A stretch of DNA of 22,760 nt, taken from positions 1-22,760 of IMG/VR virus record IMGVR_UViG_3300043444_000461. One strand, 5' to 3'. The DNA is from a virus. Below are positions 11,760 through 21,253 of this stretch, one piece after another. The position numbers and the translations under genes are program-made. Positions within the stretch are counted from its first letter, which is position 1, and each line of letters starts with the position of its first letter. The notes beneath the pieces were generated by a model. That model ran no database searches and was not told the DNA's origin. It saw nothing but the letters and a program-made list of their open reading frames with translations.

Positions 11760-14615
11760 CTACTGTCCGCCTGACTGGCTCCCCGATCCGCTCCCGCAAT
11801 TCGTCCCGCAGAACAGCGTCACAGTATCTGCCGCGTCGCTGCACAACGGATAAACGACGCGCACCGTGCCGACAAAACACAGCCCGTCAATGTCCACATC
11901 TTGCAACACAACTTGCGGCGTCAGGTCGATAATCGTCTGCGAGTCAGCTCCCGGGCCGTCGAAAACACAGACGTTCTTTTTCGTGATCGTCAATTGACAC
12001 GTGCCGGCTTCCGGCAGACCGCTGCCAGACTGGTTACCTTCCGTGTGGCTGATGCTCCAGCCGGTCATTACTTCGGCTTGTTCGAGATTCAGTCCCGCGC
12101 TTTCGGTGTCGAAGTTATTGCAGCCCATGTAGCTGATTTGTTCGGTCAATAGTGTGGTACTGAAGACGCAATTGCCGTTTAGGTCCACGTCTACATCGTA
12201 GGCGAAGTATCCCGCTCGGTGTTGCACTTGAATAATGACGTACACCCCATCCTCACGCCGCAGAATCAACACCAGATTTCCCGACGTGCCGGACAAGTGA
12301 TATTCATTGACGGCGATTGTGATACTGATCGGCGGACACCCATCCGCGAAGCGATTTGTTAGCACGGAGGCGGACACGTCATCCGGGCACAGGTCGGACG
12401 TTAAAATACCCTCAATCCACCGCGGATGATAATGTGGAATCAGCACCCACAACCGATGGTTTTGCGTCTCGATTCGCCGCGTGCCGGCGTAAAACACCGT
12501 GACCTCTTCATCTTGGAATACCTTGCGAATCTCGCCCCAGGTGTTGCACGCGGAGATTTCACAATTAGACAGCGTGCCAGTGCAACTGTTGCTCGTGATG
12601 TCGCTCGCCAGCGTCACGCGACCGGAGGCGCCGCAGGAAATATCCTCCGCCGCCTTACCTTTGCGATGCAGTCCGTGCGATCCCACCACGTCGTAATTGC
12701 CGTCCGGGTTTGGTAGGCAGAACGCCTGCTCCCCGATCAATAGGCAATTCCAACTCCCTGGATCGGTCATCGTGACGGATTCGGCCGTGTCCACCCAGCG
12801 GCCTAGCAGGATGTCGTATTCCATCACAAGTCCGCCAGCCGTCTCGCCCGGATAAAGACACTGCGTCGCCTTGACCATTACAAGGCCCGGCTTCTGCGCG
12901 AATAGAATCTCCCAGCGGTTGGAGTCGCCGTAACGCTTGGCAACGCCGTAATCGCCGATGTTGAACGGTCCGATTTCGGACGAATCATAGACCGTGAAAA
13001 TCAGACTCGTTGTCACCCAGACTGCCGTATTCGGATTGGCCAGACGCAGATAAGCCGTGCCGCTCCCGCCCTTGACTATCCGTTGGATCAGCTCAAACCG
13101 CCAATGGTCCTCGTACTCGCCCAGCAGCTCCCAGCGTTGTGATACCGCGTTGAATACCACCCACGCCCAATCATCCTTGCCGAACCTGGCTGGGAATCGT
13201 CCCGTGGCCGCGTGCAAGGCCCGCACTTCATTACCGTGATTGTCCGGGTAGCCCGTCGGGTGCCAGATGGTCAGTGACGTTTCGCATTGCACGTTCGACG
13301 CGTAGTTGTTGGACGCGGTGAAATAACGAATCACTTCCGCGTCAGTCGAGTAGGCCCAGCCGTTGGACGTGCTCCAGCCGTCGGTCGTGATCTTGACCAC
13401 CGCCATGCGGCATGTGTCTTTTTTGCGGTCTAATACGGCGTGCGTCGGCTCGCCCCAGTGACGTAACTGCCAAATCTCCGTCCGCGTGCCGTCGTCGTCC
13501 CCGAAGTCCCGCCAGCACATCCGATGGATTTCCGAGCCTAACGATACTGTCGTCACGATGCCCGGATGCTCGCTACGTCGCTCCTCGCCCGCGACGTCGT
13601 ACCGCAACGCCACTCGCGTCGCGATCGCTGCCGCAGTGGCGTTAAGCGCCGCCTGGTTCAGCGTCGCCCCGTTCTCGTCGCGTTCGTCGAAGAGGTCCGA
13701 ATGAACTGCCACCTTCCGGCTTGATTCGGCGCCGCTTAACCCGGTTGCGCCGTCCACGTACCCCCACGACCGATCATCCTGGTCGAGCATCTCGACGGTA
13801 TTCGCCGATCGCTGACGGGCCCGGAACATCACCCGCACGTCTACCGGACGATGCGCTCGCGCTACGTCGGTCGCCGGCTTCCAGTCGAGCAAGGCATCTA
13901 ACGCCGCCAGTTGCGCCACGAGGCCCGTCTGCGTGTCACCTAACGCCACGACGGACAGCACGCCCGTCAACGGGTCGCAGACAATGGCCGACTGACAGGC
14001 GTCCAGAATCAGGCCCACTGCATCCCACGCTGATTGTCCCTCGAACCGCCATGATTCCGGGTCGTGCGGTGGCGTCCAAGGAAGCGTAGGGGCCGTGCCT
14101 GCCGCTCCCGACGGCAGGAAGCTCCACACGTCGTCAAACATGGTTTGCCACGTCCACGGCACGCCACCATTGAGCGTGTCCGTATCGTAGCGGTAGAGCG
14201 CCGAGTAGGTGCAGCGCGGCATGGCGTCCGTCACGTTGTAATGGCGGACCATAGCGCCGGCCTTCTTCAGCCGTTGCCGCACGTCTCGCAGTTCGATCAG
14301 GTACGCGCCTTGCGCATCGCCATCCATCGCCACGCATTGAGCGGAGGCCATGACCAGATTAGTGAACCGTGTCGGAGTCGTCCCGTCAAACCACGTCACC
14401 ACATGGGTATCGTTTTTGGCAATCACCGCATAGGTCGTCCGCGGGACGAGTAGCCAGAACACTCCCGGCTCTTGGCCAATCTCCGTCGTAAAGCTATTGG
14501 CCTTGCCCCAAAAGTCATCCATCGCGCCGACGCGTGCGTTGTCGTCGTACAACCGGCCAGGGTCAATGACGTTGGGCGCCGTGCCGTCCAGAGTTAGGTA
14601 GCGGTTGGCAGTCAA
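11760..14615 (-). CDS. large virion protein, probably tail or fibre
   Basis: About 951 aa. The first third has a mixed fold with WDAVGLILDACQ...DPLTGVLSVV, reminiscent of tail-hub or late-control-type proteins. The rest is beta-rich with repeated Trp and Tyr strands, and the last 250 residues are Cys-rich and end in GSGSGSQSGGQ. The position after the head genes, the length and the composition suggest a tail or adsorption structure; the assignment is inference. The start is uncertain. A TTG at 14615 overlaps the previous stop (TTGA) and has GGAG 8 nt upstream. An ATG at 14675 would add 20 residues but lacks a ribosome-binding site and overlaps by 64 nt. Confidence 0.65.
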   Translation of the reverse strand: MTANRYLTLDGTAPNVIDPGRLYDDNARVGAMDDFWGKANSFTTEIGQEPGVFWLLVPRTTYAVIAKNDTHVVTWFDGTTPTRFTNLVMASAQCVAMDGDAQGAYLIELRDVRQRLKKAGAMVRHYNVTDAMPRCTYSALYRYDTDTLNGGVPWTWQTMFDDVWSFLPSGAAGTAPTLPWTPPHDPESWRFEGQSAWDAVGLILDACQSAIVCDPLTGVLSVVALGDTQTGLVAQLAALDALLDWKPATDVARAHRPVDVRVMFRARQRSANTVEMLDQDDRSWGYVDGATGLSGAESSRKVAVHSDLFDERDENGATLNQAALNATAAAIATRVALRYDVAGEERRSEHPGIVTTVSLGSEIHRMCWRDFGDDDGTRTEIWQLRHWGEPTHAVLDRKKDTCRMAVVKITTDGWSTSNGWAYSTDAEVIRYFTASNNYASNVQCETSLTIWHPTGYPDNHGNEVRALHAATGRFPARFGKDDWAWVVFNAVSQRWELLGEYEDHWRFELIQRIVKGGSGTAYLRLANPNTAVWVTTSLIFTVYDSSEIGPFNIGDYGVAKRYGDSNRWEILFAQKPGLVMVKATQCLYPGETAGGLVMEYDILLGRWVDTAESVTMTDPGSWNCLLIGEQAFCLPNPDGNYDVVGSHGLHRKGKAAEDISCGASGRVTLASDITSNSCTGTLSNCEISACNTWGEIRKVFQDEEVTVFYAGTRRIETQNHRLWVLIPHYHPRWIEGILTSDLCPDDVSASVLTNRFADGCPPISITIAVNEYHLSGTSGNLVLILRREDGVYVIIQVQHRAGYFAYDVDVDLNGNCVFSTTLLTEQISYMGCNNFDTESAGLNLEQAEVMTGWSISHTEGNQSGSGLPEAGTCQLTITKKNVCVFDGPGADSQTIIDLTPQVVLQDVDIDGLCFVGTVRVVYPLCSDAADTVTLFCGTNCGSGSGSQSGGQ

Positions 14616-15649
14616 GCTATCGGCTCCAGTGCCATGCGGCTTGTCGCTCCCGTACGTCCGCCACGTTGTCCCCATCCCGGCTTAGACTCGAACGGAATGT
14701 ACTGTGCCCGCCATTCGGGATGGATCGGCGGGAAGCCGGTTTCCAGCCATTCCTGAGCCTCTTTGACGCCCCGTTCGGCCGCGTCGCGGATCGTCATCGG
14801 GATTGTGCCACAGCGACATTGGTAATCCCAGGGCGGCGTAAACTGGTCCCACATGGGGTCGTCACGCCGGTAAATCCCCGTCCCGTTCAGCCCGAGCGAG
14901 CCTAACGCTAGGTGTTCCTCCCGTGTCCGTGCGTCGTGAATTGGTACGTACTCTTGATACGGGAATACTTCCGAGACGATCGGGTCCGCCAGCAGCGTTT
15001 CCCGCCCGTCACGAAAGGCACCTTGGACGTTGGTTCGGTACACGTTTTCCAAGTGTGCCGGCCCGATCGGCGAGCCGTTCAACACGTCCTCGATCGTCGC
15101 GCGAAACCCCTTCAGGCTCGTCCCCTCCTTGATATCGCTCACCAGTACGTCACGGATGGCGTTAAGGGTGGATTCGGTATGGTCACCAGCCACGGTAAAC
15201 GACTGCTGTTTGATCGTCGCCGATGCAGCGTCGAAGTCCTCACGTGATAGGACACCGCGTTCACTAAGCCGCTCGGCCGCCGCTTCGAGTAACGGGAAGC
15301 GTACGATGGGCTCTTCCTCTTCCCACGGCCACAACGCGCCTGACGGTGGCGGGCTACCGGGTGGCGGTGCCAAGTCCTCCACGGTCCACGGTGGCAGGTC
15401 GTCCGATTGCTGCTTGTATCCCGCCAGCCACGCCGCTAGTTGCGTGTCGGCCAAGTGGCGAGCGAATAGCGGCTCCTGCTCCCGCATGATGTCGCGGGCC
15501 ATACTTTCCAATTGGGGGAACGTCGCGAACCGCGCCCGCTTGTCTAGCACATCCAGCAGCCGCTTACGCATGTTGGCGTAGATGGCTTCGGCCGTGATGA
15601 GCCCACGGCCCGTAATGCGATCGGCGGGAGTGTTGCGGTTGTCGGGCAT
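14612..15649 (-). CDS. minor head protein, SPP1 gp7/Mu F-like
   Basis: A 345-aa head morphogenesis protein. The conserved Mu F domain (PF04233 type) is visible: YRTNVQGAF (residues 204-212), HDARTREEH (238-246), and PWDYQCRC (273-280) before the C-terminal helix. In SPP1 and Mu this protein binds the portal and a few copies enter the capsid, helping DNA delivery. The long Pro/Glu-rich segment around residues 85-115 is a linker. The ATG at 15649 overlaps the portal stop as TAATG, the usual portal-then-Mu F order. This gene is the firmest evidence that the window is a tailed phage. Confidence 0.85.
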   Translation of the reverse strand: MPDNRNTPADRITGRGLITAEAIYANMRKRLLDVLDKRARFATFPQLESMARDIMREQEPLFARHLADTQLAAWLAGYKQQSDDLPPWTVEDLAPPPGSPPPSGALWPWEEEEPIVRFPLLEAAAERLSERGVLSREDFDAASATIKQQSFTVAGDHTESTLNAIRDVLVSDIKEGTSLKGFRATIEDVLNGSPIGPAHLENVYRTNVQGAFRDGRETLLADPIVSEVFPYQEYVPIHDARTREEHLALGSLGLNGTGIYRRDDPMWDQFTPPWDYQCRCGTIPMTIRDAAERGVKEAQEWLETGFPPIHPEWRAQYIPFESKPGWGQRGGRTGATSRMALEPIA

Positions 15650-18600
15650 TACGTGACTTTCACCAGCCAGATAAAGTTGTCCTTGCCCTGTTTGATGCCG
15701 GCTCCGCGCATCGTCTCGGTGGTGCGGCCGTGTGCCGGCTCCAGCGTCCATTCACCGGATTCGCGTAGCTTGAGAATCTCGGCGTCCAACTCTTCCTTGG
15801 AATAGTGCGGCAAGTGTCGTCGCACGTCTTCTAGAGAAATCATGGCCGCGTCACCGCTGCCGATGCTGCTACCCTTGTCGCCGGAAAGCACTTTGGCAAC
15901 AGCCGATTTGATGTCGGTTGGACCGTGCTTTGTCGATCCTCCGCCGCTTGTGAACTTCCCGTCGTCGTCGCGCGGATGGTCGGACTCCGTGAAGGATGAC
16001 GACATACGACTGGACGTTTTAGGGTCGCTGCCGTGCTCCTGTATATCTTCGCCAGCCTTTTCTGCCGCCTCAACGCTGACTGGCGTGTACGTAATCGCAC
16101 CTTCCGGGAAATCGTCCGTAAACTTTACCCATTCATAACCCTTTTCAGCCAATGCCTCTCGCACCTTCGGATCAGTCGCCAGAACTCGTTGGGCGTGGTG
16201 CGCGTATTGTTCTGGAATCAGGTCCATTCCAGCAGCTTCCGACAATGCGCTAAATAAATCGTCGGCGTCGGATACGTCCAGCAATTTTCCGGGGTCTATA
16301 TCGACACGATAGATCGTATTACCGCCAAATCCTGGGTTGTTGGTGTAGGATTGTGCCGTTTCTAGCTCGGTTGAAAAACTATAGCCCGCGTCGACGTTGT
16401 CATCGTTGGCAGCCCGGAATAAACGAATGTGTCCCGGTTTCAACGGAGGCACATCACTATCTTGTTTGGTCTTGGCCGTTTTTCCTACTCGCGGTTTGGT
16501 AGCTGTATTAGCCCACGTCAATATGTCCTTTGCATGTGCTTTGTCTTCATCGTCACCGTAAGCCATTGTTTCCTTTAGGTCTTCGGTAAATTCTTTGATT
16601 CGCTTTGTGTCCTGCGATGTCACCGCTTTGGAAAATGCGTCAATGTGCTTTTTGTCGTAACCCATCGCTTCCATTGCGGTGCGATGCGCCTCGCTTATGT
16701 GTGGCCCCTTGGAAATGCCTCCGCCACTACCTCCCCCGCTCGTAAACTGTCCCCCTCCAGGCCCCTTGCCTTTGTGCTCGTGACCCTCGGCGTCCGTGGA
16801 TAGACGTAACGCCATATACTGCGATCCTCCAGCCCGCCACGCCGAACCTATGAAGGCGTCCACCTGCTCGTGGAACTCCCGGCTTGTCTTGCTCGGCAAT
16901 TCCTGTTTGCCCTCCCGGATCAACTCCCAAACCAACGAATCGTAATCCATCCGCTGGTCGTCGTCGTCGTAACCGCCACCCCAGCCCAGGCCGGGATACT
17001 GGTTGGCCAACTCGCGGCTCACTTTATCGAGGCCCTTGATACGCTTGTGCTTGCTGCCCGCGTCAAACCCCTGATTCTCCAGCCGGTTCACGTCGGCTTG
17101 CGTCAGGTCCAGCCGTTGGCGTGCGTACGTCTTCGCCGCTTCCCGTTCGTGGTGCCGGTCGGTTTCTTCCTGCCACGCGTCTTTCGCGGCCTGCTCGTAG
17201 TCGGTAGGTTCCATACCCCATTGCTCGGCCTGGTGCGCGACGATCCGCTTCCAACTGCGGGTGTTGCCGGGAGCATTCTCCGGCTTCAGTCTCGCGGCCG
17301 ATTCGCCACGCTGGTCAAAGTACCCCGATACTTCCGCGAACTTGTCAGCGCCCGACTGTTCGCGTTCCTTCCGTAGCCCGTCGAAGTAGTCGCCGACCTC
17401 GCTGAGTTTCTTCCCACGCAAGCCACTCGGCCCGCCCTTGAGAATCTCGCCGTCCGCGCTAATCTGGACCGGGAAGCCACCCGCGTGCTCGTCTTCGCCG
17501 TCCTTGCGTCTGCCAATCGTGATCCAGCGCGTGCCGTCGGCTTCCATGCGGATGGCGAGCGTGGCCGGCTTTTTCAAATCGCCATACTCGTTCAAGATAT
17601 CGTCCGGGATTGTCTTGCCGGCCTTAACGGCCTTCTCGACAGCCAATCGCCGGTAGGCGTCTTCGTCTTGGTGTTGGCGCAGCAGTTTATCAACGACACT
17701 AGTTGCGGTGTTCAGTTTCTCGCCCAGTTTTCGCGCTTGCTCGGAATTGCTATTGGCTTTTTGTTCGGCTAATAACTGATTGCGGATCGTTTCCTGTTCC
17801 TCGGTCGCGTCTTCGATGGCGTTTTTAATCTTCGCCAATTTAGCATGTTGCTGCACAGCCATCGCGCGCCAGTCGGCTTTGTGACCTTTGAATCGCTCAC
17901 GAAGCTGCTGCACTTCATCTTCCGATGCCGTCACCGCACCTTGTGACTTATAGTTTTCAAATAGCCCGCGACCATGAATAGCAGTGGCTGCGCTCGGATT
18001 GGCCTCCGTCGCGTTTGATGGGTGTATGGCAAAATTCGGATGATACTTTTCTAGCCATTGCCGGGCTTCCTCTACGGCTTGCTCCGCATTCTCGCCTTTG
18101 TCGAAATACCAATTGCGAAGTTTAGCCGCTGACCACGCCGACTCGCCTTTTCGCTGTTCGCCGCTGTGAATTGGCGTCTTTCCGGTGTACTCCCCTAGAG
18201 CGTTATAACGTCCTGTAGCAATCAGCTTTTTGTATATCTTGCTCCCTTCTTCGTAAGCCTGCCTCATGTCTTCTTTTGTCAGTCCGAGCTTATCTCGATT
18301 GGCTAAGAGGATATCGTTAATTCGATGACCGCTAGGCGTCACATTGTGCGGGTTCCATTTGTCTCGGTTGTAGACGGGGTTCGTGTGGAACAAGTCCCGC
18401 ATGTCCGCGACGTCTTTTGCGAGGCTCTTGTAATGCCTTTCCGGTGACTCCCCGGACGCAGCTTTTTCGGCTTCTTTCGCCAGTTTCGAGACGCGATCTT
18501 CGAGCGACTTTAGTTTCAAGTCGCTGCCTTGCACCGTGTACTCGTGTGCATAGCCGCGTTCCGCTTCCGGCGTGCTAAGTAATCGCTCGTGAACTTGCTG

Positions 18601-20697
18601 CTGCTCGGCCAACTGCATGGAAGCCATTGCCAAGTTTTTGACTTTGCCAATTCCTGGATCACCCTTGGTAAATCCCAGCATTTTCAAGGCGCTTTCCAGG
18701 CTAACTACATGCGGCTGTCCCTTGGCATCTCTCACGTGGAATTGATGCACTACGTCCTTGCCAGTTTGCTCGTTTCTCTCCGCTTCGTCCCAATTGCTTA
18801 CCCGCCGTGGATCGTCGTATTCCGGGCTTTCCTCCCACATCCATTTCCAGTCGTAGGACGACAAACTAGCACCGCTTGGTCCGGTAATCGGCTTGTCAAA
18901 ATGAACCGATGACCGCGACCGGCGTGCTCCTTGTCCGCGTGCTTCCGATTCAGTGCCTACCGTTTTCGCTTCCGATTGCGGTTCTGGCTTTGCTTCCGGC
19001 TCTTTATCCTCCCGTGGCTTATCCAGATCGTCGAACAGGTCTTGCTGTCCCGGCAGTGCATCCAGTCCCGAAAACAGCTTCTTTTGTCGCCCGACGCCCG
19101 TCGTCTCGAATTGCTCTTGCTTGACTCGCTTCGGCTCGTTCCGCAAGGCAAAGTCTTCATCGTCGTCACCGAACGACAGGCCCTTCTGTTTCGGCTTTCC
19201 CAGTTTCGCCCGCTCCTCCGGCGTCGCCTTCTCCACTTCATCCGATGGGATGAACTCGCCGCCCTTGTAATCCTTGCCGTTGATGGTCACGCCACCCGCA
19301 GGCGCATGAACGGCGCCCATTCGCATTACCTTCAGCGCCGCTTGCACCAGCTCGGCCGCCGACAGCACGCCCTCGCCTACAGCCAGCTCCGGGTCGAGGC
19401 TCATCCCGATCGGCCGGGCGGCTGGTGGCGGTTGGCCAGGCCCCGGTAATCGCGGTTGCGGTTGACCCATGCCCGCCTGCGATCCCGGTTGGCCCGGTTG
19501 ACCCTGCTGGCCTTCACCCGCTTGGCTTTGCTGCTCCATCGCCTGTTGAGCAAGAGGCTTGTGCATCACTGCGTATTCTTCCGCCCGCCCGAAATTCAGC
19601 TTCACCAGCGGTTGCACAATTTGCTTGTCCAGGTCGCCAATCAATCCCGTGGCCCATGTATCCAACGCCGAGAAAAACGCCGCCATCGGGATTCGCTTGC
19701 CGGCCCACGCGCCCGAGTCGCTTTCAATCACGTCGTCAGGAATTTCCAGCCCGTGAAAGATTTCCGTGTCCAAATCTTTCGGGTACTGGAGAATGTGCGC
19801 GGGGTTGCCGGGAATGGCCGCTCGCGTCAGTTGCCACTGCTCAACGCCTTCCCGTACTTGCGTCGGCCTGACCGTCACGCCGCCGGCTTGCAGTTGCTCC
19901 ACCACTTGTAACGCCAAGTCACGGTTGGCGACTTCCTCCCCGTTGATAATCGTCACCCCATCCGGGTAGGTCATATCCTTGCCGCCGTACGCGTCGGCGT
20001 GCATGAACAGCCGCCGCACGTCCGTGGCTCCACCCTGGAACGCCTTGTCCGCCCACGGCGAGTACGCTCCCATCAGGATTGTCGTCCCGTAATGGGCGCC
20101 GGCTTCCGCACGATGGCAATGGAACCAGCTTTTTGGGAACAGCAAGTCAACGTCGCCGCAGCCCGGTACGCGTTGCACCCTCACGCCGCACTTCTCGCCA
20201 TCGACCAACAGCGCCCGCGTATCGACCGCGTGCCGTCCCAACAGGCAATCAATCTCCACCGTGCCGCGGGATGTCGTGCGATACATGACCTCGCCGGCAG
20301 ACCAGCCCCAGACTTGAGCCGTCAGCACGTCATCGAGGCCGTGCAGCCAAATCCGCTTGAATTGCCGCGTCACGAACTCGCCGACTTCTGGCCGCTTGGC
20401 AGCGACGCCCGGTATCCATTGCGGCTTCCCGTCGGCTCCCGCCTTGCCAGGATAGGCGAATTCAATCCCCTGCATGGGAGCCGTACGCATCGCCAGTCCG
20501 AGACGGACGGCCGGGTCTAAGAGCATCGCCCGGATCATCTCGAAATTGAGCGGAGGCAATTCACGTGGCCGCTGTTGGTACTGAGCGGACAGCGACATAT
20601 ACCGCCGCGTCTTCGCCGGTCCCAACAGGTCTTTCACGTCCCGCGCCGGCTTGGCTTGGCCGTTCGTGCGTTGCGTCATGTTCAGCGGCCAAGTCAT
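15649..20697 (-). CDS. giant portal fusion protein with ADP-ribosyltransferase-like and winged-helix domains
   Basis: A 1682-aa protein. Residues 1-385 match a DUF935/Mu gp29-like portal (RAMLLDPAVRLGL, AQVWGWSAGEVMYRT, HGLEIPDDVIES). A Gln/Gly/Pro linker (390-430) leads to PAGGVTINGKDYKGGEF, then a charged disordered stretch (500-605). Residues 620-1300 are helical and coiled-coil-rich, with KSLEDRVSKLAKEAEK and a beta segment (TRWITIGRRKDG). Two similar linkers, GGGQFTSGGGS (about 1315-1326) and DGKFTSGGGS (about 1579-1588), bracket a domain (about 1420-1540) with LFRA, GYSFSTE and NTIYRVDIDPGKLLDV that resembles ADP-ribosyltransferase-like folds. A small winged-helix-like end follows (SLEDVRRHLPHYSKEEL). 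Portals are normally 400-550 aa. The ATG at 20697 overlaps the upstream stop (ATGA). Confidence 0.75.
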   Translation of the reverse strand: MTWPLNMTQRTNGQAKPARDVKDLLGPAKTRRYMSLSAQYQQRPRELPPLNFEMIRAMLLDPAVRLGLAMRTAPMQGIEFAYPGKAGADGKPQWIPGVAAKRPEVGEFVTRQFKRIWLHGLDDVLTAQVWGWSAGEVMYRTTSRGTVEIDCLLGRHAVDTRALLVDGEKCGVRVQRVPGCGDVDLLFPKSWFHCHRAEAGAHYGTTILMGAYSPWADKAFQGGATDVRRLFMHADAYGGKDMTYPDGVTIINGEEVANRDLALQVVEQLQAGGVTVRPTQVREGVEQWQLTRAAIPGNPAHILQYPKDLDTEIFHGLEIPDDVIESDSGAWAGKRIPMAAFFSALDTWATGLIGDLDKQIVQPLVKLNFGRAEEYAVMHKPLAQQAMEQQSQAGEGQQGQPGQPGSQAGMGQPQPRLPGPGQPPPAARPIGMSLDPELAVGEGVLSAAELVQAALKVMRMGAVHAPAGGVTINGKDYKGGEFIPSDEVEKATPEERAKLGKPKQKGLSFGDDDEDFALRNEPKRVKQEQFETTGVGRQKKLFSGLDALPGQQDLFDDLDKPREDKEPEAKPEPQSEAKTVGTESEARGQGARRSRSSVHFDKPITGPSGASLSSYDWKWMWEESPEYDDPRRVSNWDEAERNEQTGKDVVHQFHVRDAKGQPHVVSLESALKMLGFTKGDPGIGKVKNLAMASMQLAEQQQVHERLLSTPEAERGYAHEYTVQGSDLKLKSLEDRVSKLAKEAEKAASGESPERHYKSLAKDVADMRDLFHTNPVYNRDKWNPHNVTPSGHRINDILLANRDKLGLTKEDMRQAYEEGSKIYKKLIATGRYNALGEYTGKTPIHSGEQRKGESAWSAAKLRNWYFDKGENAEQAVEEARQWLEKYHPNFAIHPSNATEANPSAATAIHGRGLFENYKSQGAVTASEDEVQQLRERFKGHKADWRAMAVQQHAKLAKIKNAIEDATEEQETIRNQLLAEQKANSNSEQARKLGEKLNTATSVVDKLLRQHQDEDAYRRLAVEKAVKAGKTIPDDILNEYGDLKKPATLAIRMEADGTRWITIGRRKDGEDEHAGGFPVQISADGEILKGGPSGLRGKKLSEVGDYFDGLRKEREQSGADKFAEVSGYFDQRGESAARLKPENAPGNTRSWKRIVAHQAEQWGMEPTDYEQAAKDAWQEETDRHHEREAAKTYARQRLDLTQADVNRLENQGFDAGSKHKRIKGLDKVSRELANQYPGLGWGGGYDDDDQRMDYDSLVWELIREGKQELPSKTSREFHEQVDAFIGSAWRAGGSQYMALRLSTDAEGHEHKGKGPGGGQFTSGGGSGGGISKGPHISEAHRTAMEAMGYDKKHIDAFSKAVTSQDTKRIKEFTEDLKETMAYGDDEDKAHAKDILTWANTATKPRVGKTAKTKQDSDVPPLKPGHIRLFRAANDDNVDAGYSFSTELETAQSYTNNPGFGGNTIYRVDIDPGKLLDVSDADDLFSALSEAAGMDLIPEQYAHHAQRVLATDPKVREALAEKGYEWVKFTDDFPEGAITYTPVSVEAAEKAGEDIQEHGSDPKTSSRMSSSFTESDHPRDDDGKFTSGGGSTKHGPTDIKSAVAKVLSGDKGSSIGSGDAAMISLEDVRRHLPHYSKEELDAEILKLRESGEWTLEPAHGRTTETMRGAGIKQGKDNFIWLVKVT

Positions 20698-21253
20698 CTT
20701 TTCACCCCGCATTGTCTTTCCACGTGTGCTTCGAGCGCCCGAGCCCGCGCCCGTGCCGCTAATTGTTCGTCACTGTACGCCGCTAGCCACAATTGATACA
20801 CGCTTTTCCAGTCGGCGGGATCATAGTCTCCCCGGTGGATGATGTCCTGCGACTTCACCCGGCTAAGATTGCAAAGGTAGCCGGCTCGCTCGGCTCCAGT
20901 GAGATTTCGGGGGTCGATTCCATACCAGAAGGCGATTTCGGCGTCTCGCTCATACTTTTTTTTAGCTCCGTCATGGCGTCGATCGTCGCCAGCCAGACTT
21001 GCCAGGCAATGGTCGGCGTGCAGTCCTTCAGGCCAAACCTTCCCAGCCGTTCCGCCAGGTCCACCAAAAATTCTGGCGTCGGATGAATTCGGCCGTCCGC
21101 TATTTGCAATTTGTGCTGTTGCTCGCATCCCTCGCAGCACAGTTTCACCACCAGCAAATCGAGCTTATGCCGCGTCTCGGTCCCGTCGCGATGCCGCACT
21201 ACGAAGTCAATCGTCCCATCCGAGAACACGCTAAGGGGTGGCTGTGCCGTCAT
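20694..21253 (-). CDS. frameshift product of a tail-chaperone-like gene pair (186 aa)
   Basis: The long product joins residues 1-99 of the short protein to 87 residues in the -1 frame. The heptamer A AAA AAA is in phase at 20963-20957. The extension (starting KYERDAEIAFWYGIDP, ending at 20694) has no ATG near its beginning, so frameshifting is the simplest way to make it. A short overlapping pair joined by a -1 slip is the signature of tail assembly chaperones (lambda gpG/gpGT). The position before the portal rather than before a tape measure is unusual, so the function is uncertain. The extension's stop overlaps the portal ATG by ATGA, showing that the -1 frame is in use. Confidence 0.65.
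20855..21253 (-). CDS. short product of the frameshifted gene pair (132 aa)
   Basis: The unshifted frame. The N-terminal part is a small beta domain (SVFSDGTIDFVVRHRDG), then a helical region with CCEGC, PTPEFLVDLAERLGRFG and CTPTIAWQVWLATIDAM before the slippery ELKK. The remaining 33 residues are Ser/Pro/Glu-rich and look unstructured, as expected for a tail left when no slip occurs. The ATG at 21253 overlaps the upstream stop by 23 nt, with GGAG 10 nt upstream. Exact family not certain. Confidence 0.7.
   Translation of the reverse strand: MTAQPPLSVFSDGTIDFVVRHRDGTETRHKLDLLVVKLCCEGCEQQHKLQIADGRIHPTPEFLVDLAERLGRFGLKDCTPTIAWQVWLATIDAMTELKKSMSETPKSPSGMESTPEISLEPSEPATFAILAG
20957..20963 (-). 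promoter_or_regulatory. -1 ribosomal frameshift site (A AAA AAA)
   Basis: Eight A follow GAGCT on the minus strand. In frame they read cta aaa aaa agt. Slipping back one base gives AAG TAT and opens the 87-codon extension. A CCGGCT/AGCCGG hairpin lies downstream, but about 70 nt away, too far to be a classic stimulator. Confidence 0.65.

Noticed and set aside
18931-19911. Long plus-strand frames opposite the portal gene (up to 172 codons)
   Set aside because: They are rich in Arg, Leu and Pro, as antisense shadows of GC-rich genes are. No ribosome-binding sites or family motifs; the minus-strand frame is continuous and has recognisable domains.
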